Under the pieces are notes generated by a model that saw only the letters and a program-made list of their open reading frames with translations, had not been told where the DNA came from and ran no database searches. 64,000 bases of DNA from NCBI RefSeq assembly GCF_001483745.1, contig NZ_LQBL01000011.1, positions 62,001-126,000 of the forward strand, in the 5' to 3' direction. How positions within the stretch are numbered: position 1 is the stretch's first letter; each line of letters opens with the position of its first letter. The stretch is from Serinicoccus chungangensis. GTDB taxonomy: Bacteria > Actinomycetota > Actinomycetes > Actinomycetales > Dermatophilaceae. Positions 16,172 to 26,499 of this stretch are shown here, in pieces. The position numbers and the translations under genes are program-made.

Positions 16172-16951
16172 ATGAGCCCGACGCGAGCCGACCTGGACAA
16201 GCAGCCGCACGAGGTGGCCCGGATGTTCGACGCGGTGGCTCGGCGCTACGACCTCACCAACACCGTCCTCACCGGGGGCATCGACCACCTCTGGCGGCGC
16301 GCGGTGACCCGCGCGGTCGACGCCGCGCCGGGGGAGCGGGTGCTCGACATCGCGGCGGGGACGGGGACGTCCAGCGAGCCGTACGCCGACCGCGGGATCC
16401 AGGTGGTCCCCGCCGACTTCTCCCACGGCATGCTCGCCGAGGGCTACCGGCGCCGGCCCGACCTGCCCTTCACCGCCGCGGACGCGATGCGGCTGCCCTT
16501 CGCCGACGACGCCTTCGACGTGGTGACGGTGAGCTTCGGCCTGCGCAACGTCGCCGACACCGGCGCCGCCCTGCGCGAGTTCCGCCGCGTGGTCCGCCCG
16601 GGCGGGCGGCTGGTGGTCTGCGAGTTCAGCCGGCCGGTCGTGCCGGTCTTCTCGACCGTCTACCGCAACTACCTCATGCGGGCCCTGCCGCAGGTCGCCC
16701 GCCGGGTGAGCTCCAACCCCGAGTCCTACGTCTACCTCGCCGAGTCCATCCGCGCCTGGCCGCCCCAGCGGGAGCTGGCCGAGCAGGTGCGGGCGGCCGG
16801 CTGGCAGCAGGTGCGGTGGCGCAACCTCACCGGCGGGGTGGTGGCCCTGCACCACGCCGTCGCGCCCCTCGACGCCCCCGGTCCGGGGGCCGGGACGACG
16901 GGCGCCGCGACGGCGGCGGGGAGCGACGGCATACCGGGCGACACGGTGTAG
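16172..16951 (+). CDS. menG: Demethylmenaquinone methyltransferase
   Basis: A 259-residue SAM-dependent methyltransferase of the UbiE/MenG family that makes the last step of menaquinone synthesis. The N-terminal [21 protein letters not shown] is diagnostic. The SAM loop reads LDIAAGTGT (about residues 60-68), followed by [10 protein letters not shown], then [15 protein letters not shown] and [19 protein letters not shown]. The last 25 residues are a low-complexity Ala/Gly tail not needed by the family. The ATG at 16172 was chosen from the promoter position. It is followed ten bases later by the CBS-domain gene, whose ribosome-binding site overlaps the menG stop. Confidence 0.95.
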   Translation: MSPTRADLDKQPHEVARMFDAVARRYDLTNTVLTGGIDHLWRRAVTRAVDAAPGERVLDIAAGTGTSSEPYADRGIQVVPADFSHGMLAEGYRRRPDLPFTAADAMRLPFADDAFDVVTVSFGLRNVADTGAALREFRRVVRPGGRLVVCEFSRPVVPVFSTVYRNYLMRALPQVARRVSSNPESYVYLAESIRAWPPQRELAEQVRAAGWQQVRWRNLTGGVVALHHAVAPLDAPGPGAGTTGAATAAGSDGIPGDTV

Positions 16952-16961
16952 GAGCAGCGCC

Positions 16962-18809
16962 GTGGACGTCGAGCTCGCCGAGATCCGGGACTTCCTCGCG
17001 CAGCACCCGCCCTTCGACGCGCTCCCGGCCGACGTCCTCGACCGCCTCCCCGCGCGGTGCACCGTGAGCTACGCCCGCCGCGGCACCGTGGTGCTGCGGC
17101 CCGGCGACCGCGGCGACCGGCTCTACCTCGTCCGCTCCGGCGCCGTGGACATCACCGACGACGGCCACCTCGTCGACCGGGTGGGGGCGGGCGGCGGGTT
17201 CGGCATGTCCGCGCTCGTCGAGCACGTCCCGGCCCGGTATGCCGCGACCGCCCGGGAGGACACGCTGCTGCTGGAGCTGCCGCAGCCGGACTTCGACGCG
17301 CTGGTGGCCGAGCACCCGGCCGTGGCGGTCCACTTCGCCGCCACGCACCACGGGCGCATCACCGCGGCGATCGCCCAGCTGCAGGCGCCGGCCCGTGGCT
17401 CGGCGGTGCTCAAGACCTCGGTGCGCGACCTGCTGCGCGTCGATCCCGTCTCCGTCGCCCCGTCGGCGACGGTCGCCGAGGGGGCCCGCGCCATGACCGA
17501 GGCCGGGGTCTCCTCGCTGCTCGTCATGGACGGCGCCGCGCTCCTCGGGATCGTCACCGACCGCGACCTGCGCCGCCGGGTGCTCGCCGCGGGGGTGGCG
17601 CCGGACCGACCGGTCGAGGAGGTCATGACCCCCGACCCGGTCACGCTGCCGGCCCGGGCGCTGGCGCTGGAGGCCATGCTCGAGATGACCGGACGCAATA
17701 TCCACCACCTCCCCGTCGTGGAGGACGGGCGGGTGCTCGGGCTCGTCACCACCACCGACCTCGTGCGGCTGGAACGCTCCAACCCGGTCTACGTCGTCGC
17801 CGACGTCCAGCGGCAGGCGGACGTCGCCGGCGTGGTCGAGCAGGCGGCCCGGATCCCCGCCGTCGTGGGCCAGCTGGTCCGGGAGGACGCCAGCGCCGCG
17901 GACGTGGGCCGCGTCGTGGCGGCCCTCACCGACGCGCTGACCCGGCGGCTCGTCGTCCTGGCCGAGTCCGCGCTCGGCCCCGCCCCGGGGCGCTACGCCT
18001 GGGCGGCCCTGGGGTCGGCCGCCCGTGAGGAGCAGGGCCTGGGGGGTGACCAGGACCACGCGCTGGTGCTCGCCGACGACGCCGACCCCTCCGACCCCTG
18101 GTGGGCCGCGCTGGCGGAGCGGGTGACCGCGGGGCTGGAGGCCTGCGGGCTGCCGCGGTGCGACGGCGAGGTCATGGCGACCAACCCGCGGTGGCGCATG
18201 CGGGTGGGAGGGTGGCGGGCGCAGTTCGCCCGGTGGAGCGACGAGCCCGCCCCCGAGGCGGTGCTGCAGGCGGCCGTCTTCTACGACATGCGGGCGGTGC
18301 ACGGCGACGCCGACCTCGTCGGGGGGCTGCGCGCCGAGGTCGTGCCGCTGGGTGGCCGGTCGGACCTGCTGCTGGCCCACCTCGCCGCGCAGGCCGGGCG
18401 GATGCGCCCGCCCATCGGCTTCTTCCGCGGCTTCGTGCTGGAGGACGCCGGCGAGCACCGGGACACCCTCGACCTCAAGCGGGGCATCGCCGCGATCGTC
18501 CAGATCGCCCGGGTCCACGCGCTGCGCGCACGGTCCACGGCGCTGGGCACCGGCGCGCGGCTGGCGGCGGCCCGCGACGCCGGCATCGTCGCGGCGGAGT
18601 CGGCCACGGACCTCACGGACGCCCTGGAGCTGCTGTCCTACCTCCGGCTGCGCCACCAGGCGGCGCAGGTGGCCGCGGGCGAGGCGCCGGACAACCACCT
18701 CGACCCGCGCCGGCTGGGCAGCCTGGACCGCCGGCACCTGCGCGACGCCTTCGCCATCGTCCGGGCGGCGCAGCACGGTCTGTCCTCCCGCTCGCCGCAG
18801 GTGGGGTGA
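16962..18809 (+). CDS. cNMP-binding/CBS/DUF294 putative nucleotidyltransferase
   Basis: A 615-residue regulatory protein. In order: a cyclic-nucleotide-binding-like domain (RGTVVLRPGDRGDRLYLVRSG, about residues 40-115), two CBS domains (about 150-270; VTDRDLRRRVL and HLPVVEDGRVLGLVTTTDL) that usually bind adenine nucleotides, then a DUF294 GlnD-like nucleotidyltransferase domain with GSAAREEQGLGGDQDHALV, and a DUF294 C-terminal helical domain. By family it could modify a protein in response to nucleotide levels, but no target is known. The GTG at 16962 has GGAG overlapping the menG stop. Its own stop overlaps the ATG of an exonuclease-like gene, a pairing I recall seeing repeatedly in bacteria. 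Confidence 0.88.
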   Translation: MDVELAEIRDFLAQHPPFDALPADVLDRLPARCTVSYARRGTVVLRPGDRGDRLYLVRSGAVDITDDGHLVDRVGAGGGFGMSALVEHVPARYAATAREDTLLLELPQPDFDALVAEHPAVAVHFAATHHGRITAAIAQLQAPARGSAVLKTSVRDLLRVDPVSVAPSATVAEGARAMTEAGVSSLLVMDGAALLGIVTDRDLRRRVLAAGVAPDRPVEEVMTPDPVTLPARALALEAMLEMTGRNIHHLPVVEDGRVLGLVTTTDLVRLERSNPVYVVADVQRQADVAGVVEQAARIPAVVGQLVREDASAADVGRVVAALTDALTRRLVVLAESALGPAPGRYAWAALGSAAREEQGLGGDQDHALVLADDADPSDPWWAALAERVTAGLEACGLPRCDGEVMATNPRWRMRVGGWRAQFARWSDEPAPEAVLQAAVFYDMRAVHGDADLVGGLRAEVVPLGGRSDLLLAHLAAQAGRMRPPIGFFRGFVLEDAGEHRDTLDLKRGIAAIVQIARVHALRARSTALGTGARLAAARDAGIVAAESATDLTDALELLSYLRLRHQAAQVAAGEAPDNHLDPRRLGSLDRRHLRDAFAIVRAAQHGLSSRSPQVG

Positions 18810-19519
18810 TGGGCGTGCGCGGGCTGCTCGCCGGTCGCCGTCCCCGGCCCACCCCCGGCACCGCACTGGCCGACCTGGCGGACGCGGCCGACGTGGACCC
18901 CAGGATCCCCCTGGCGGACGTCCAGCTGCTGGCGCTGGACCTGGAGACGACAGGGCTCGACCCGCGCCGCCACGAGGTCCTCTCCGTCGGCCACGTCCCC
19001 GTGGTGGAGGGTCGGATCGTCCTGGCGCAGGCCCGGCACGAGCTGGTCCGGCCCCAGGGACCCGTGGGGGAGTCCGCGGTCCACCACGGCCTGACCGACG
19101 ACCGCCTGGCCCACCGCCCCGACCTGGCCCAGGTGCTGCCGGGGGTGCTGGGCGCGCTGCGGGCCGAGGGGGGCGAGGGCGCGCCGCCCGTGCGCCGGGT
19201 GCTGCTCGCGCACTTCGCCCAGATCGAGACCGCCTTCCTCTCCGCCTCCTGCCGGCGCCTCTACGGCACCGACGTCCCGCTCCAGGTGGTCGACACCCTG
19301 ACGCTGGCGCAGCGCCTGCGCCGGGTCCCCACGCCGGAGCTGGCCTCCGGGCGGCTGCGGCTGGACGCCTGCCGGAGGCACTACCGGCTGCCCCGCTACC
19401 GCGCGCACTCGGCGCTCACCGACGCGCTCGCCTGCGCCGAGCTCTTCCTGGCCCTGTCCGCGGAGCTGGCCGAGCAGCACGGGCGCCCCCTGCGCCTGGC
19501 CGACGTCCTGGCGCGGTGA
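18809..19519 (+). CDS. 3'-5' exonuclease domain protein (DnaQ-like)
   Basis: A 236-residue DEDDh-type exonuclease fold. Motif I is LALDLETTGLD with D44 and E46; motif III is HSALTDALACAELFL with the histidine and the final aspartate. Motif II is atypical: AHFAQIETAFL has glutamate where the polymerase III epsilon family usually has aspartate. I have seen this variant in proteins paired with CBS/DUF294 genes, so it may not be a replication proofreader. The ATG overlaps the stop of the upstream CBS-domain gene by one base. The long frame open upstream lies inside that gene. Substrate unknown. Confidence 0.85.
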   Translation: MGVRGLLAGRRPRPTPGTALADLADAADVDPRIPLADVQLLALDLETTGLDPRRHEVLSVGHVPVVEGRIVLAQARHELVRPQGPVGESAVHHGLTDDRLAHRPDLAQVLPGVLGALRAEGGEGAPPVRRVLLAHFAQIETAFLSASCRRLYGTDVPLQVVDTLTLAQRLRRVPTPELASGRLRLDACRRHYRLPRYRAHSALTDALACAELFLALSAELAEQHGRPLRLADVLAR

Positions 19520-19607
19520 CGCCGGCCGCTCCTGAAGGATTTGAGGCGGGTCATGTGACGTATTCGCTCTCAGGCCCCCCTGGGCCGATCCGCGTGGGGT
19601 GCGGGCC

Positions 19608-19613
19608 TAGACT
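19608..19613 (+). promoter_or_regulatory. Probable -10 box of the MenJ-like gene
   Basis: TAGACT in the 135-base gap after the exonuclease gene, with transcription expected near 19620. The sequence just upstream (about 19535-19575) is less GC-rich than the rest of the gap. Confidence 0.45.
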
Positions 19614-19654
19614 CGGCAGCGTTCGTGAAGGTTGTCACAAGCGAGGCGTACAGC

Positions 19655-20959
19655 GTGAGTGAGCAGGTCGAGACCGCCGACGTCATCGTCGTGGGAGCCG
19701 GGCCGGGAGGGGCCAGCGCTGCGGCATACCTGTCCGCCCACGGGCTCGACGTCCTCCTCCTGGAGAAGTCCTCCTTCCCCCGCGACAAGATCTGCGGCGA
19801 CGGGCTGACCCCCCGCGCCGTGCGTGAGCTCATCAGCCTGGGGGTGCCCATCGACGAGGCCGACGGATGGCACCGCACGCGCGGCCTGCGCATCCTCGGC
19901 GGGGGCATGCGGCTGGAGCTGGACTGGCCGGCCAACGAGACCTTCCCCGGTTTCGGGCTGGTCCGCACGAGGCACGACCTCGACGAGATCCTCGCCCGGC
20001 ACGCCGTGACCCGCGGCGCCCGCCTGCTCGAGGGCATCAACGTGCAGGAGCCGGTGCTGGACGGGCGCGGCCACATCTGCGGCGTGCGCGCGAAGGTCAT
20101 GGGCCCCGACGGGCGCCCCACCGGCGAGCGCCGCGAGTTCCGCTCCCGCGTGGTCGTGGCCGCCGACGGCAACTCCAGCCGGCTCTCGCTGGCCATGGAC
20201 CGGCCCAAGCGCGACGACCGACCCATGGGGGTCGCGGTGCGGGCCTACTTCGAGACCCCGCGGCACGCCGACCCCTACCTCGAGTCCTGGCTGGAGCTCT
20301 GGGCGCGCGGGGACGATGCCGAGAAGGGCCGTGGGGATGTCCTCATGCCCGGCTACGGCTGGATCTTCCCCGTCGGCGACGGCACGGCCAACGTCGGGCT
20401 GGGCATCCTGGACACCGCCGAGGAGTTCGGGACCTTCGACTACCGCGACGTCATGCGCCGGTGGATCGCGACGATGCCGGAGGACTGGACCTTCTCGGAG
20501 GAGACGCAGCAGGGGCCGATCCGGGGAGCGGCCCTGCCGATGTGCTTCAACCGCCAGCCGCTCTACGACCGGGGCCTGCTGCTCGTCGGCGACGCCGGCG
20601 GCATGGTCAACCCGTTCAACGGCGAGGGCATCGCCGAGGCCATGGAGTCCGGCCGGCACGCCGCCGAGGTCATCGCCTCGGCCCTGGTCCGGCCCACCCC
20701 GGCCGAGACCGAGGCGGTGCTGCACTCCTACACCGCGGCGATGAAGGCCTCGCTGGGTGGCTACTACACCCTGGGCCGCCACTTCGCCACGCTCATCGGC
20801 AAGCCGGAGGTCATGCGCCTGGCGGTGCGGTACGGTCTGCCGCGGCGCTCCCTCATGCGCCTGCTCCTCAAGATCATGGCCAACCTGCCGCAGGAGCGCG
20901 GCGGTGGGATGGACGACCGGGTGATCAACGCGCTGAGCCGGATGACCCCTGCGGCATGA
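19655..20959 (+). CDS. Geranylgeranyl reductase family flavoprotein (menaquinone reductase-like)
   Basis: A 434-residue FAD-dependent oxidoreductase. The N-terminal dinucleotide motif is DVIVVGAGPGGASAAAYL, followed by the family's LLLEKSSFPRDKICGDGLTPRAV; the second FAD motif is GLLLVGDAGGMVNPFNGEGI, and the tail SYTAAMKASLGGYYTLGRHF is also family-typical. Actinobacterial members (MenJ) saturate one isoprene unit of the menaquinone tail. The place directly before nuoA and close to menG supports this, but archaeal-type lipid reduction is not excluded. The GTG at 19655 has GCGAGG eight bases upstream; a GTG at 19625 would add ten residues and is possible, since it lies just after the expected transcription start. 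Confidence 0.85.
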   Translation: MSEQVETADVIVVGAGPGGASAAAYLSAHGLDVLLLEKSSFPRDKICGDGLTPRAVRELISLGVPIDEADGWHRTRGLRILGGGMRLELDWPANETFPGFGLVRTRHDLDEILARHAVTRGARLLEGINVQEPVLDGRGHICGVRAKVMGPDGRPTGERREFRSRVVVAADGNSSRLSLAMDRPKRDDRPMGVAVRAYFETPRHADPYLESWLELWARGDDAEKGRGDVLMPGYGWIFPVGDGTANVGLGILDTAEEFGTFDYRDVMRRWIATMPEDWTFSEETQQGPIRGAALPMCFNRQPLYDRGLLLVGDAGGMVNPFNGEGIAEAMESGRHAAEVIASALVRPTPAETEAVLHSYTAAMKASLGGYYTLGRHFATLIGKPEVMRLAVRYGLPRRSLMRLLLKIMANLPQERGGGMDDRVINALSRMTPAA

Positions 20960-20975
20960 CGGCCACGTCCACCCC

Positions 20976-20981
20976 TAGGAT
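20976..20981 (+). promoter_or_regulatory. Probable -10 box of the nuoA-N operon
   Basis: TAGGAT, with transcription expected near 20988. The leader of about 57 bases contains AAAGGAG at 21027-21033. No convincing -35 box is seen. Confidence 0.45.
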
Positions 20982-21044
20982 TGGAACGCGCGCGACCCTG
21001 GCGAGCCCGACGCCGGGCATCTCTCGAAAGGAGTGCTGGCTCTG

Positions 21045-21410
21045 ATGGACTACCACCCGTACCTGCCGGTCGTCTTCTTCCTGCTGTTCGGCCTCCTGTT
21101 CGCCTTCGGGTCGGTCTTCGGGGGTGCCCTGCTGGGGCGGACGACCTACAACCGCGCCAAGGCCGAGGCCTACGAGTGCGGGATCCAGCCGACGCCGCAG
21201 GCCCACGAGGGTGGTCGTGTGCCGGTGAAGTACTACCTGACCGCGATGCTCTTCATCGTCTTCGACGTCGAGGTGCTCTTCCTCTACCCCTTCGCGGTGG
21301 CGTTCGACCAGGTGGGGCTCTTCTCCGTCCTGGCGATGCTGCTCTTCCTGGTGGTGGTGTCGGTGCCCTTCGTCTACGAGTGGAGCAGGGGCGGCCTCGA
21401 ATGGGACTGA
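21045..21410 (+). CDS. nuoA: NADH-quinone oxidoreductase subunit A
   Basis: A 121-residue membrane subunit of NDH-1 with three helices. It has the conserved YECGIQP loop, with the cysteine, and [13 protein letters not shown], with both acidic residues, near helix 2. First gene of a complete nuoA-N operon. AAAGGAG ends eleven bases before the ATG at 21045; a GTG at 21033 overlaps that ribosome-binding site and is unlikely. The subunit helps form the quinone chamber and membrane entry of the proton path. Confidence 0.95.
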   Translation: MDYHPYLPVVFFLLFGLLFAFGSVFGGALLGRTTYNRAKAEAYECGIQPTPQAHEGGRVPVKYYLTAMLFIVFDVEVLFLYPFAVAFDQVGLFSVLAMLLFLVVVSVPFVYEWSRGGLEWD

Positions 21411-21433
21411 GCACGAGGGAAGTGAGCTGAACG

Positions 21434-21988
21434 ATGGGACTCGAGGACAAGATCCCCGGCGGGATCATGCTGACCACGGTCGAGGGGCTGGCCGGTCACC
21501 TCCGCCAGTACTCCGTGTGGCCCGCCACCTTCGGGCTCGCCTGCTGCGCCATCGAGATGATGGCCGTGGGCACGCCCGACTACGACATCGCCCGCTTCGG
21601 CATGGAGCGCTTCGCCGCCACCCCGCGGCAGGCCGACCTCATGATCGTCGCCGGCCGGGTGTCCCAGAAGATGGCCCCCGTCGTGCGGCAGGTCTACGAC
21701 CAGATGCCCAACCCCAAGTGGGTCATCTCGATGGGTGTCTGCGCCAGCTCCGGCGGCATGTTCAACAACTACGCGATCGTCCAGGGGGTCGACCACATCG
21801 TCCCCGTCGACGTCTACCTGCCCGGCTGCCCGCCGCGGCCCGAGATGCTGCTCAACGCGGTCCTCGAGCTGCACAAGCAGATCCGGGAGTTCAAGTTCTC
21901 CGTCAACCGCGAGGAGGCCGCCCGCGCGGCGGAGTCGGCCGCCATGAAGGCGATGCCGACGAGCGAGATGAAGGGGCTGCTGGCGTGA
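21434..21988 (+). CDS. nuoB: NADH-quinone oxidoreductase subunit B
   Basis: A 184-residue peripheral-arm subunit that carries the terminal [4Fe-4S] cluster N2. The ligands are visible as C37, C38 (LACCAIEMM), C103 (MGVCASSGG) and C132 (PGCPPRPEM). The sequence [23 protein letters not shown] is typical. The C-terminal 35 residues are a charged tail. It follows nuoA by 23 bases and its TGA overlaps the GTG of nuoC. Electrons pass from N2 to menaquinone bound between this subunit and NuoD. Confidence 0.96.
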   Translation: MGLEDKIPGGIMLTTVEGLAGHLRQYSVWPATFGLACCAIEMMAVGTPDYDIARFGMERFAATPRQADLMIVAGRVSQKMAPVVRQVYDQMPNPKWVISMGVCASSGGMFNNYAIVQGVDHIVPVDVYLPGCPPRPEMLLNAVLELHKQIREFKFSVNREEAARAAESAAMKAMPTSEMKGLLA

Positions 21989-22815
21989 GCGGGCGCAGCA
22001 GCGGTCCGGAGACCCCGGACAAGCAGCCGGTGGTCCACGAGACCACGCAGGACCCGGTCAACGCGCCGGAGCGCACCGAGGACCAGAAGGTCAGCCCCAC
22101 CCACGCGCAGGAGAGCGGCGGGGGCTCGGTCCCCGCCGAGCGCCGCGCCGAGAGCCGCGAGCCGGTCCAGGTCGCCCGCAAGAAGGGCATGTTCGGCGGG
22201 TCCCTGGGCAACGACACCTCGGGCTACGGCGGGCTGCAGGTGCCCGTCCTGCTGCCCGGTGAGGCGGAGCGCCCCTACGGCTCCTACTTCGACGAGGTCG
22301 TCGACGCGCTGGAGGCCGCGGCGCCCGAGGCCTTCGCCGGAGGGGTGGAGCGGGTCGTGGTGGACCGCGGGGAGCTGACCCTGCACGTGCACCGGGACCA
22401 CCTGCAGGCGCTGGTCCGTCCGCTGCGCGACGACCCGCGGCTGCGCTTCGAGGTGTGCACCGGCGTCTCGGGCGTGCACTGGCCGCAGCAGACCGGGGCC
22501 GAGCTGCACGCCGTCTACCACTTCCAGTCCATCACCCACGGCGTGCGCCGGGTCCGCCTGGAGGTCACCTGCCCCGACGAGGACCCGCGCATCCCCTCCA
22601 TCGTCGCCACCTACCCGACCAACGACTGGCACGAGCGCGAGACCTACGACATGTTCGGGATCGTCTTCGAGGGCCACCCCGGCCTGACCAGGATCCTCAT
22701 GCCGGACGACTGGCCCGGCCACCCGCAGCGCAAGGACTACCCGCTGGGCGGCATCCCCGTCGAGTACAAGGGTGCCACCATCCCGGCCCCCGACCAGCGC
22801 AGGAGCTACACCTGA
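21985..22815 (+). CDS. nuoC: NADH-quinone oxidoreductase subunit C
   Basis: A 276-residue 30-kDa-type subunit of the peripheral arm. The conserved core is [20 protein letters not shown] and the final PLRKDYPL-like motif appears as [18 protein letters not shown]. The first 75 residues are a charged, probably disordered extension rich in Glu, Pro and Ser, longer than in most homologues. The GTG at 21985 overlaps the nuoB stop (GTGA), and AAGGGG lies eight bases upstream, so the long N-terminus is probably translated. It is not fused to NuoD, unlike in enterobacteria. Confidence 0.95.
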   Translation: MSGRSSGPETPDKQPVVHETTQDPVNAPERTEDQKVSPTHAQESGGGSVPAERRAESREPVQVARKKGMFGGSLGNDTSGYGGLQVPVLLPGEAERPYGSYFDEVVDALEAAAPEAFAGGVERVVVDRGELTLHVHRDHLQALVRPLRDDPRLRFEVCTGVSGVHWPQQTGAELHAVYHFQSITHGVRRVRLEVTCPDEDPRIPSIVATYPTNDWHERETYDMFGIVFEGHPGLTRILMPDDWPGHPQRKDYPLGGIPVEYKGATIPAPDQRRSYT

Positions 22816-24233
22816 TGGCGACGACGAACAGCACCGACGAGCAGGTGGCCGGCAGCCCGGCCGACGAGGGCGCGGCATACCTCGACTCCACCCCGACCGA
22901 CCTGTATGCCGAGGGCGGCCCGACCAGCGACCCCGACGGCGACGCCGTCTTCACCGCCGCCGGTGGGGACTGGGACGACATCGCCCGGGACGTGGCGGCG
23001 CTGGGTGCCGAGCGGATCGTCGTCAACATGGGTCCGCAGCACCCGTCCACCCACGGCGTGCTCCGGCTCATCCTCGAGCTGGACGGCGAGACCGTGCAGG
23101 AGGCGCGGGCCGGCATCGGCTACCTCCACACCGGCATCGAGAAGAACATGGAGGTCCGTACCTGGACCCAGGGCACCACGTTCTGCACCCGGATGGACTA
23201 CCTCACCCCCATCTTCAACGAGGCGGCGTACTGCCTGTCCGTGGAGAAGCTGCTGGGCATCACCGACCAGATCCCGCAGCGGGCCAACGACATCCGGGTG
23301 CTCATGATGGAGCTCAACCGGATCGGCTCCCACCTCATCGCGGTCGCCACCGGCGGGATGGAGCTGGGCGCCACCACCGTCATGACCATCGGCTTCCGTG
23401 AGCGGGAGCGGCTGCTGCGCTTCTTCGAGGCGGTCTCCGGCCTGCGGATGAACCACGCCTACGTGCGCCCCGGCGGCGTGGCGCAGGACGTCCTGCCCGA
23501 GCACCTCGACCAGTTCGAGGAGGAGATCCCGCTGCTGCGCCGGGGGATCGGCGAGCTAGAGAAGCTGCTGCTGGAGAGCCCCGTGCTCAAGGGGCGCCTC
23601 GTCGACGTCGGCTACCTGTCGCTGGCCAGCTGCATGGCGCTGGGCATCACCGGGCCCATCCTGCGCTCGACCGGCCTGCCGCACGACCTGCGCAAGGACG
23701 AGCCGTACTGCGGTTACGAGACCTACGACTTCGACGTCGTCACCCGACGCGACATGGACGCCTACAGCCGCCTGTGCATCCGGCTGGACGAGATGTGGCA
23801 GTCGCTGCGCATCGCCGAGCAGGCCATCGCGCGGCTGCGGGCCAGCGAGGGCGAGCCGGTCATGGTCGCCGACAAGAAGATCGCCTGGCCGGCCCAGCTG
23901 TCGGTGGGCGCGGACGGCCAGGGCAACAGCCTGGACCACATCCGGGAGATCATGGGCGAGTCCATGGAGGCCCTCATCCACCACTTCAAGCTGGTGACCG
24001 AGGGCTTCCGGGTGCCACCCGGGCAGGCCTACGCCGCGGTCGAGTCGCCCAAGGGCGAGCTCGGGGTGCACGCCGTCTCCGACGGCGGGACCCGCCCCTA
24101 CCGCGTGCACTTCCGGGACCCCAGCTTCACCAACCTGCAGGCGGCCTCCGCGCTCTCCGAGGGCGGCCTCGTCGCCGACGTGATCGTCGCGGTGGCCTCG
24201 ATCGACCCCGTGATGGGAGGCGTGGACCGATGA
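22815..24233 (+). CDS. nuoD: NADH-quinone oxidoreductase subunit D
   Basis: A 472-residue 49-kDa subunit that forms the quinone pocket with Nuo[24 protein letters not shown], with the quinone-binding histidine region, [26 protein letters not shown] and the C-terminal [19 protein letters not shown] are all present. The first 55 residues are an acidic extension. The ATG at 22815 shares a base with the nuoC stop; a much longer open frame upstream lies inside nuoC and is not real. This is the only NuoD in the window, which matters because the second nuo locus lacks one in its usual place. Confidence 0.96.
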   Translation: MATTNSTDEQVAGSPADEGAAYLDSTPTDLYAEGGPTSDPDGDAVFTAAGGDWDDIARDVAALGAERIVVNMGPQHPSTHGVLRLILELDGETVQEARAGIGYLHTGIEKNMEVRTWTQGTTFCTRMDYLTPIFNEAAYCLSVEKLLGITDQIPQRANDIRVLMMELNRIGSHLIAVATGGMELGATTVMTIGFRERERLLRFFEAVSGLRMNHAYVRPGGVAQDVLPEHLDQFEEEIPLLRRGIGELEKLLLESPVLKGRLVDVGYLSLASCMALGITGPILRSTGLPHDLRKDEPYCGYETYDFDVVTRRDMDAYSRLCIRLDEMWQSLRIAEQAIARLRASEGEPVMVADKKIAWPAQLSVGADGQGNSLDHIREIMGESMEALIHHFKLVTEGFRVPPGQAYAAVESPKGELGVHAVSDGGTRPYRVHFRDPSFTNLQAASALSEGGLVADVIVAVASIDPVMGGVDR

Positions 24234-25189
24234 GCCCCGAGCAGAGCGGGACGCACGAGCGCGAGGACATGCGCAGCCAGCTGGACGAGGCGTCCGAGCG
24301 GCGCGTGCACCACAGCGTGCCCGGGCACTCCGACGACGGCCCCCTGCACCACCACACCCCGCTGCACGCCTCGGAGGAGCCCTACCCCGAGGACGTCCTG
24401 GCCCGGCTCGTCGCGGACGGGGAGCAGGTCATCGCCCGCTACCCGCAGAAGCGCTCGGCCCTGCTGCCGCTGCTGCACCTCGTGCAGTCGGTGGACGGCT
24501 ACGTCACCGGGCGCGGGGTGCGGCTGTGCGCCGACCTGCTCGACCTCACGACCGCCGAGGTGAGCGGGGTCGCGACGTTCTACACGCAGTACAAGCGGCA
24601 CCCCAACGGGGAGTACACCGTCGGGGTCTGCACCAACACCCTCTGCGCGGTCATGGGCGGCGACCAGATCTTCGACGAGGTGAGCGAGCACCTGGGGATC
24701 GGCCACGACGAGACCACGGAGGACGGCCGGATCACCCTGGAGCGGGTGGAGTGCAACGCGGCCTGCGACTACGCCCCCGTGGTCATGGTCAACTGGGAGT
24801 TCTTCGACGACCAGACCCCGGAGAGCACCAAGGAGCTCACCGACCGGCTGCGCGCCGGCGAGCCGGTCACCCCGACCCGAGGCCCGTCCCGCGTCTGCAC
24901 CTTCAAGCAGGTCAGCCGGGTGCTGGCCGGCTTCCCCGACGGCCTGGCCGACGAGGGGCCCGGCGCGGGCCCGGCCTCGCTGCGGGGCACCCTGCTCGCC
25001 AAGGAGAAGGGGTGGACCGCACCGCGGCCCGACTCCGGGACCGACACCGAGGCCACCCCGCAGGGGCAGGCCGGGGGCAGGGCGCAGGGCCAGTACGGCT
25101 CGGTCAACGCCGATGCCAACGAACCCGACGAGGTGCCCACCTCCGAGGGTGTCAAGGACGTCGACGAGACGAAGGGAGACGAGCGGTGA
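24230..25189 (+). CDS. nuoE: NADH-quinone oxidoreductase subunit E
   Basis: A 319-residue thioredoxin-fold subunit that binds the [2Fe-2S] cluster N1a through C134, C139, C175 and C179 (CTNTLC and CNAAC). The core ([17 protein letters not shown] onward) is normal, but the protein is nearly twice the usual length. The N-terminus has a histidine-rich stretch (residues about 27-46, [20 protein letters not shown]) and about 80 residues at the C-terminus are low-complexity Gly/Gln/Asp/Glu. Both extensions use the same GC-rich codons as the core. The ATG overlaps the nuoD stop (ATGA). Confidence 0.95.
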   Translation: MSPEQSGTHEREDMRSQLDEASERRVHHSVPGHSDDGPLHHHTPLHASEEPYPEDVLARLVADGEQVIARYPQKRSALLPLLHLVQSVDGYVTGRGVRLCADLLDLTTAEVSGVATFYTQYKRHPNGEYTVGVCTNTLCAVMGGDQIFDEVSEHLGIGHDETTEDGRITLERVECNAACDYAPVVMVNWEFFDDQTPESTKELTDRLRAGEPVTPTRGPSRVCTFKQVSRVLAGFPDGLADEGPGAGPASLRGTLLAKEKGWTAPRPDSGTDTEATPQGQAGGRAQGQYGSVNADANEPDEVPTSEGVKDVDETKGDER

Positions 25190-26499
25190 GCGCTCAGCTG
25201 ACCCCGATCCTGTCCGAGTTCTGGGACGCCGAGCGGTCCTGGACCCTGGAGACCTACGAGCAGCACGACGGCTACCGCGCCCTGCGCACGGCCCTCGTCG
25301 GGGACGCGGCCGACCTCGTCGCCGCCGCCAAGGAGTCCGGCCTGCGCGGACGTGGCGGCGCCGGCTTCCCCACCGGCATGAAGTGGGGCTTCCTGCCCCC
25401 GCCGGACGGCGGCCCCCGCTACCTCGTCGTCAACGCCGACGAGTCCGAGCCGGGCACGTGCAAGGACACCCCGCTCATGATGGCGGCCCCGCAGTTCCTC
25501 ATCGAGGGCATGATCATCACCGCGTTCGCGATCGACTGCCACCACGCGTTCATCTACGTCCGTGGCGAGATCGTCCACGTCTACCGCCGCCTCATGCGGG
25601 CGGTGGAGGAGGCGTATGCCGCGGGCTACCTCGGCAAGGACATCCTCGGCTCCGGCTTCGACCTGGACATCACCGTCCACGCCGGGGCGGGGGCCTACAT
25701 CTGCGGCGAGGAGACCGCGCTGCTCGACTCGCTCGAGGGCCGCCGCGGGCAGCCTCGCCTCAAGCCCCCGTTCCCCGCGGTCGCCGGCCTCTACGCCCGC
25801 CCGACCGTGGTCAACAACGTGGAGTCCATCGCCTCGGTGCCCTCGATCGTCCTGCACGGCGCCGACTGGTTCGCCGGGATGGGGACGGAGAAGTCCCAGG
25901 GCTACGGCCTCTTCAGCCTCTCGGGACACGTGGAGCGTCCCGGGCAGTACGAGGCGCCGCTCGGGATCACCCTGCGCGAGCTGCTGGAGATGGCCGGCGG
26001 CATGCGCGGCGGCAAGAAGCTGAAGTTCTGGACCCCCGGCGGCTCGTCGACCCCGATCTTCACCGACGCCCACCTCGACGTGCCGCTCGACTTCGAGTCG
26101 GTGGCGGCCGAGGGCTCGATGCTGGGCACCCGGGCGCTGCAGATCTTCGACGAGACGGTCTCCGTCGTGCGCGCCGTCTCCCGGTGGACCGACTTCTACG
26201 CCCACGAGTCCTGCGGCAAGTGCACGCCCTGCCGCGAGGGCACCTTCTGGCTCAAGCAGATCATGACCCGGCTCGAGAAGGGCCAGGGCCTGGAGGGCGA
26301 CGTCGAGAAGCTCGACGACATCTGCGACAACATCCTGGGCCGCGCGTTCTGCGCGCTGGGTGACGGAGCCACCAGCCCGATCACCTCCGGCATCGAGTAC
26401 TTCCGGGAGGAGTTCGAGGCGGGGATGCACACCCCGTGGCACGAGCTCTTCCCGCCGGAGCGCAACACCCTCTTCTCGAAGGAGAGCCAGCCCGCATGA
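25186..26499 (+). CDS. nuoF: NADH-quinone oxidoreductase subunit F
   Basis: A 437-residue 51-kDa subunit where NADH is oxidised. The FMN/NADH site is [13 protein letters not shown], with [12 protein letters not shown]; the [4Fe-4S] cluster N3 is bound by [12 protein letters not shown] and a later cysteine in [10 protein letters not shown]. The GTG at 25186 overlaps the nuoE stop and has GGGAG about eight bases upstream. Together with NuoE and NuoG it forms the NADH dehydrogenase module; the second nuo locus in this window shows no copy of it. Confidence 0.96.
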   Translation: MSAQLTPILSEFWDAERSWTLETYEQHDGYRALRTALVGDAADLVAAAKESGLRGRGGAGFPTGMKWGFLPPPDGGPRYLVVNADESEPGTCKDTPLMMAAPQFLIEGMIITAFAIDCHHAFIYVRGEIVHVYRRLMRAVEEAYAAGYLGKDILGSGFDLDITVHAGAGAYICGEETALLDSLEGRRGQPRLKPPFPAVAGLYARPTVVNNVESIASVPSIVLHGADWFAGMGTEKSQGYGLFSLSGHVERPGQYEAPLGITLRELLEMAGGMRGGKKLKFWTPGGSSTPIFTDAHLDVPLDFESVAAEGSMLGTRALQIFDETVSVVRAVSRWTDFYAHESCGKCTPCREGTFWLKQIMTRLEKGQGLEGDVEKLDDICDNILGRAFCALGDGATSPITSGIEYFREEFEAGMHTPWHELFPPERNTLFSKESQPA

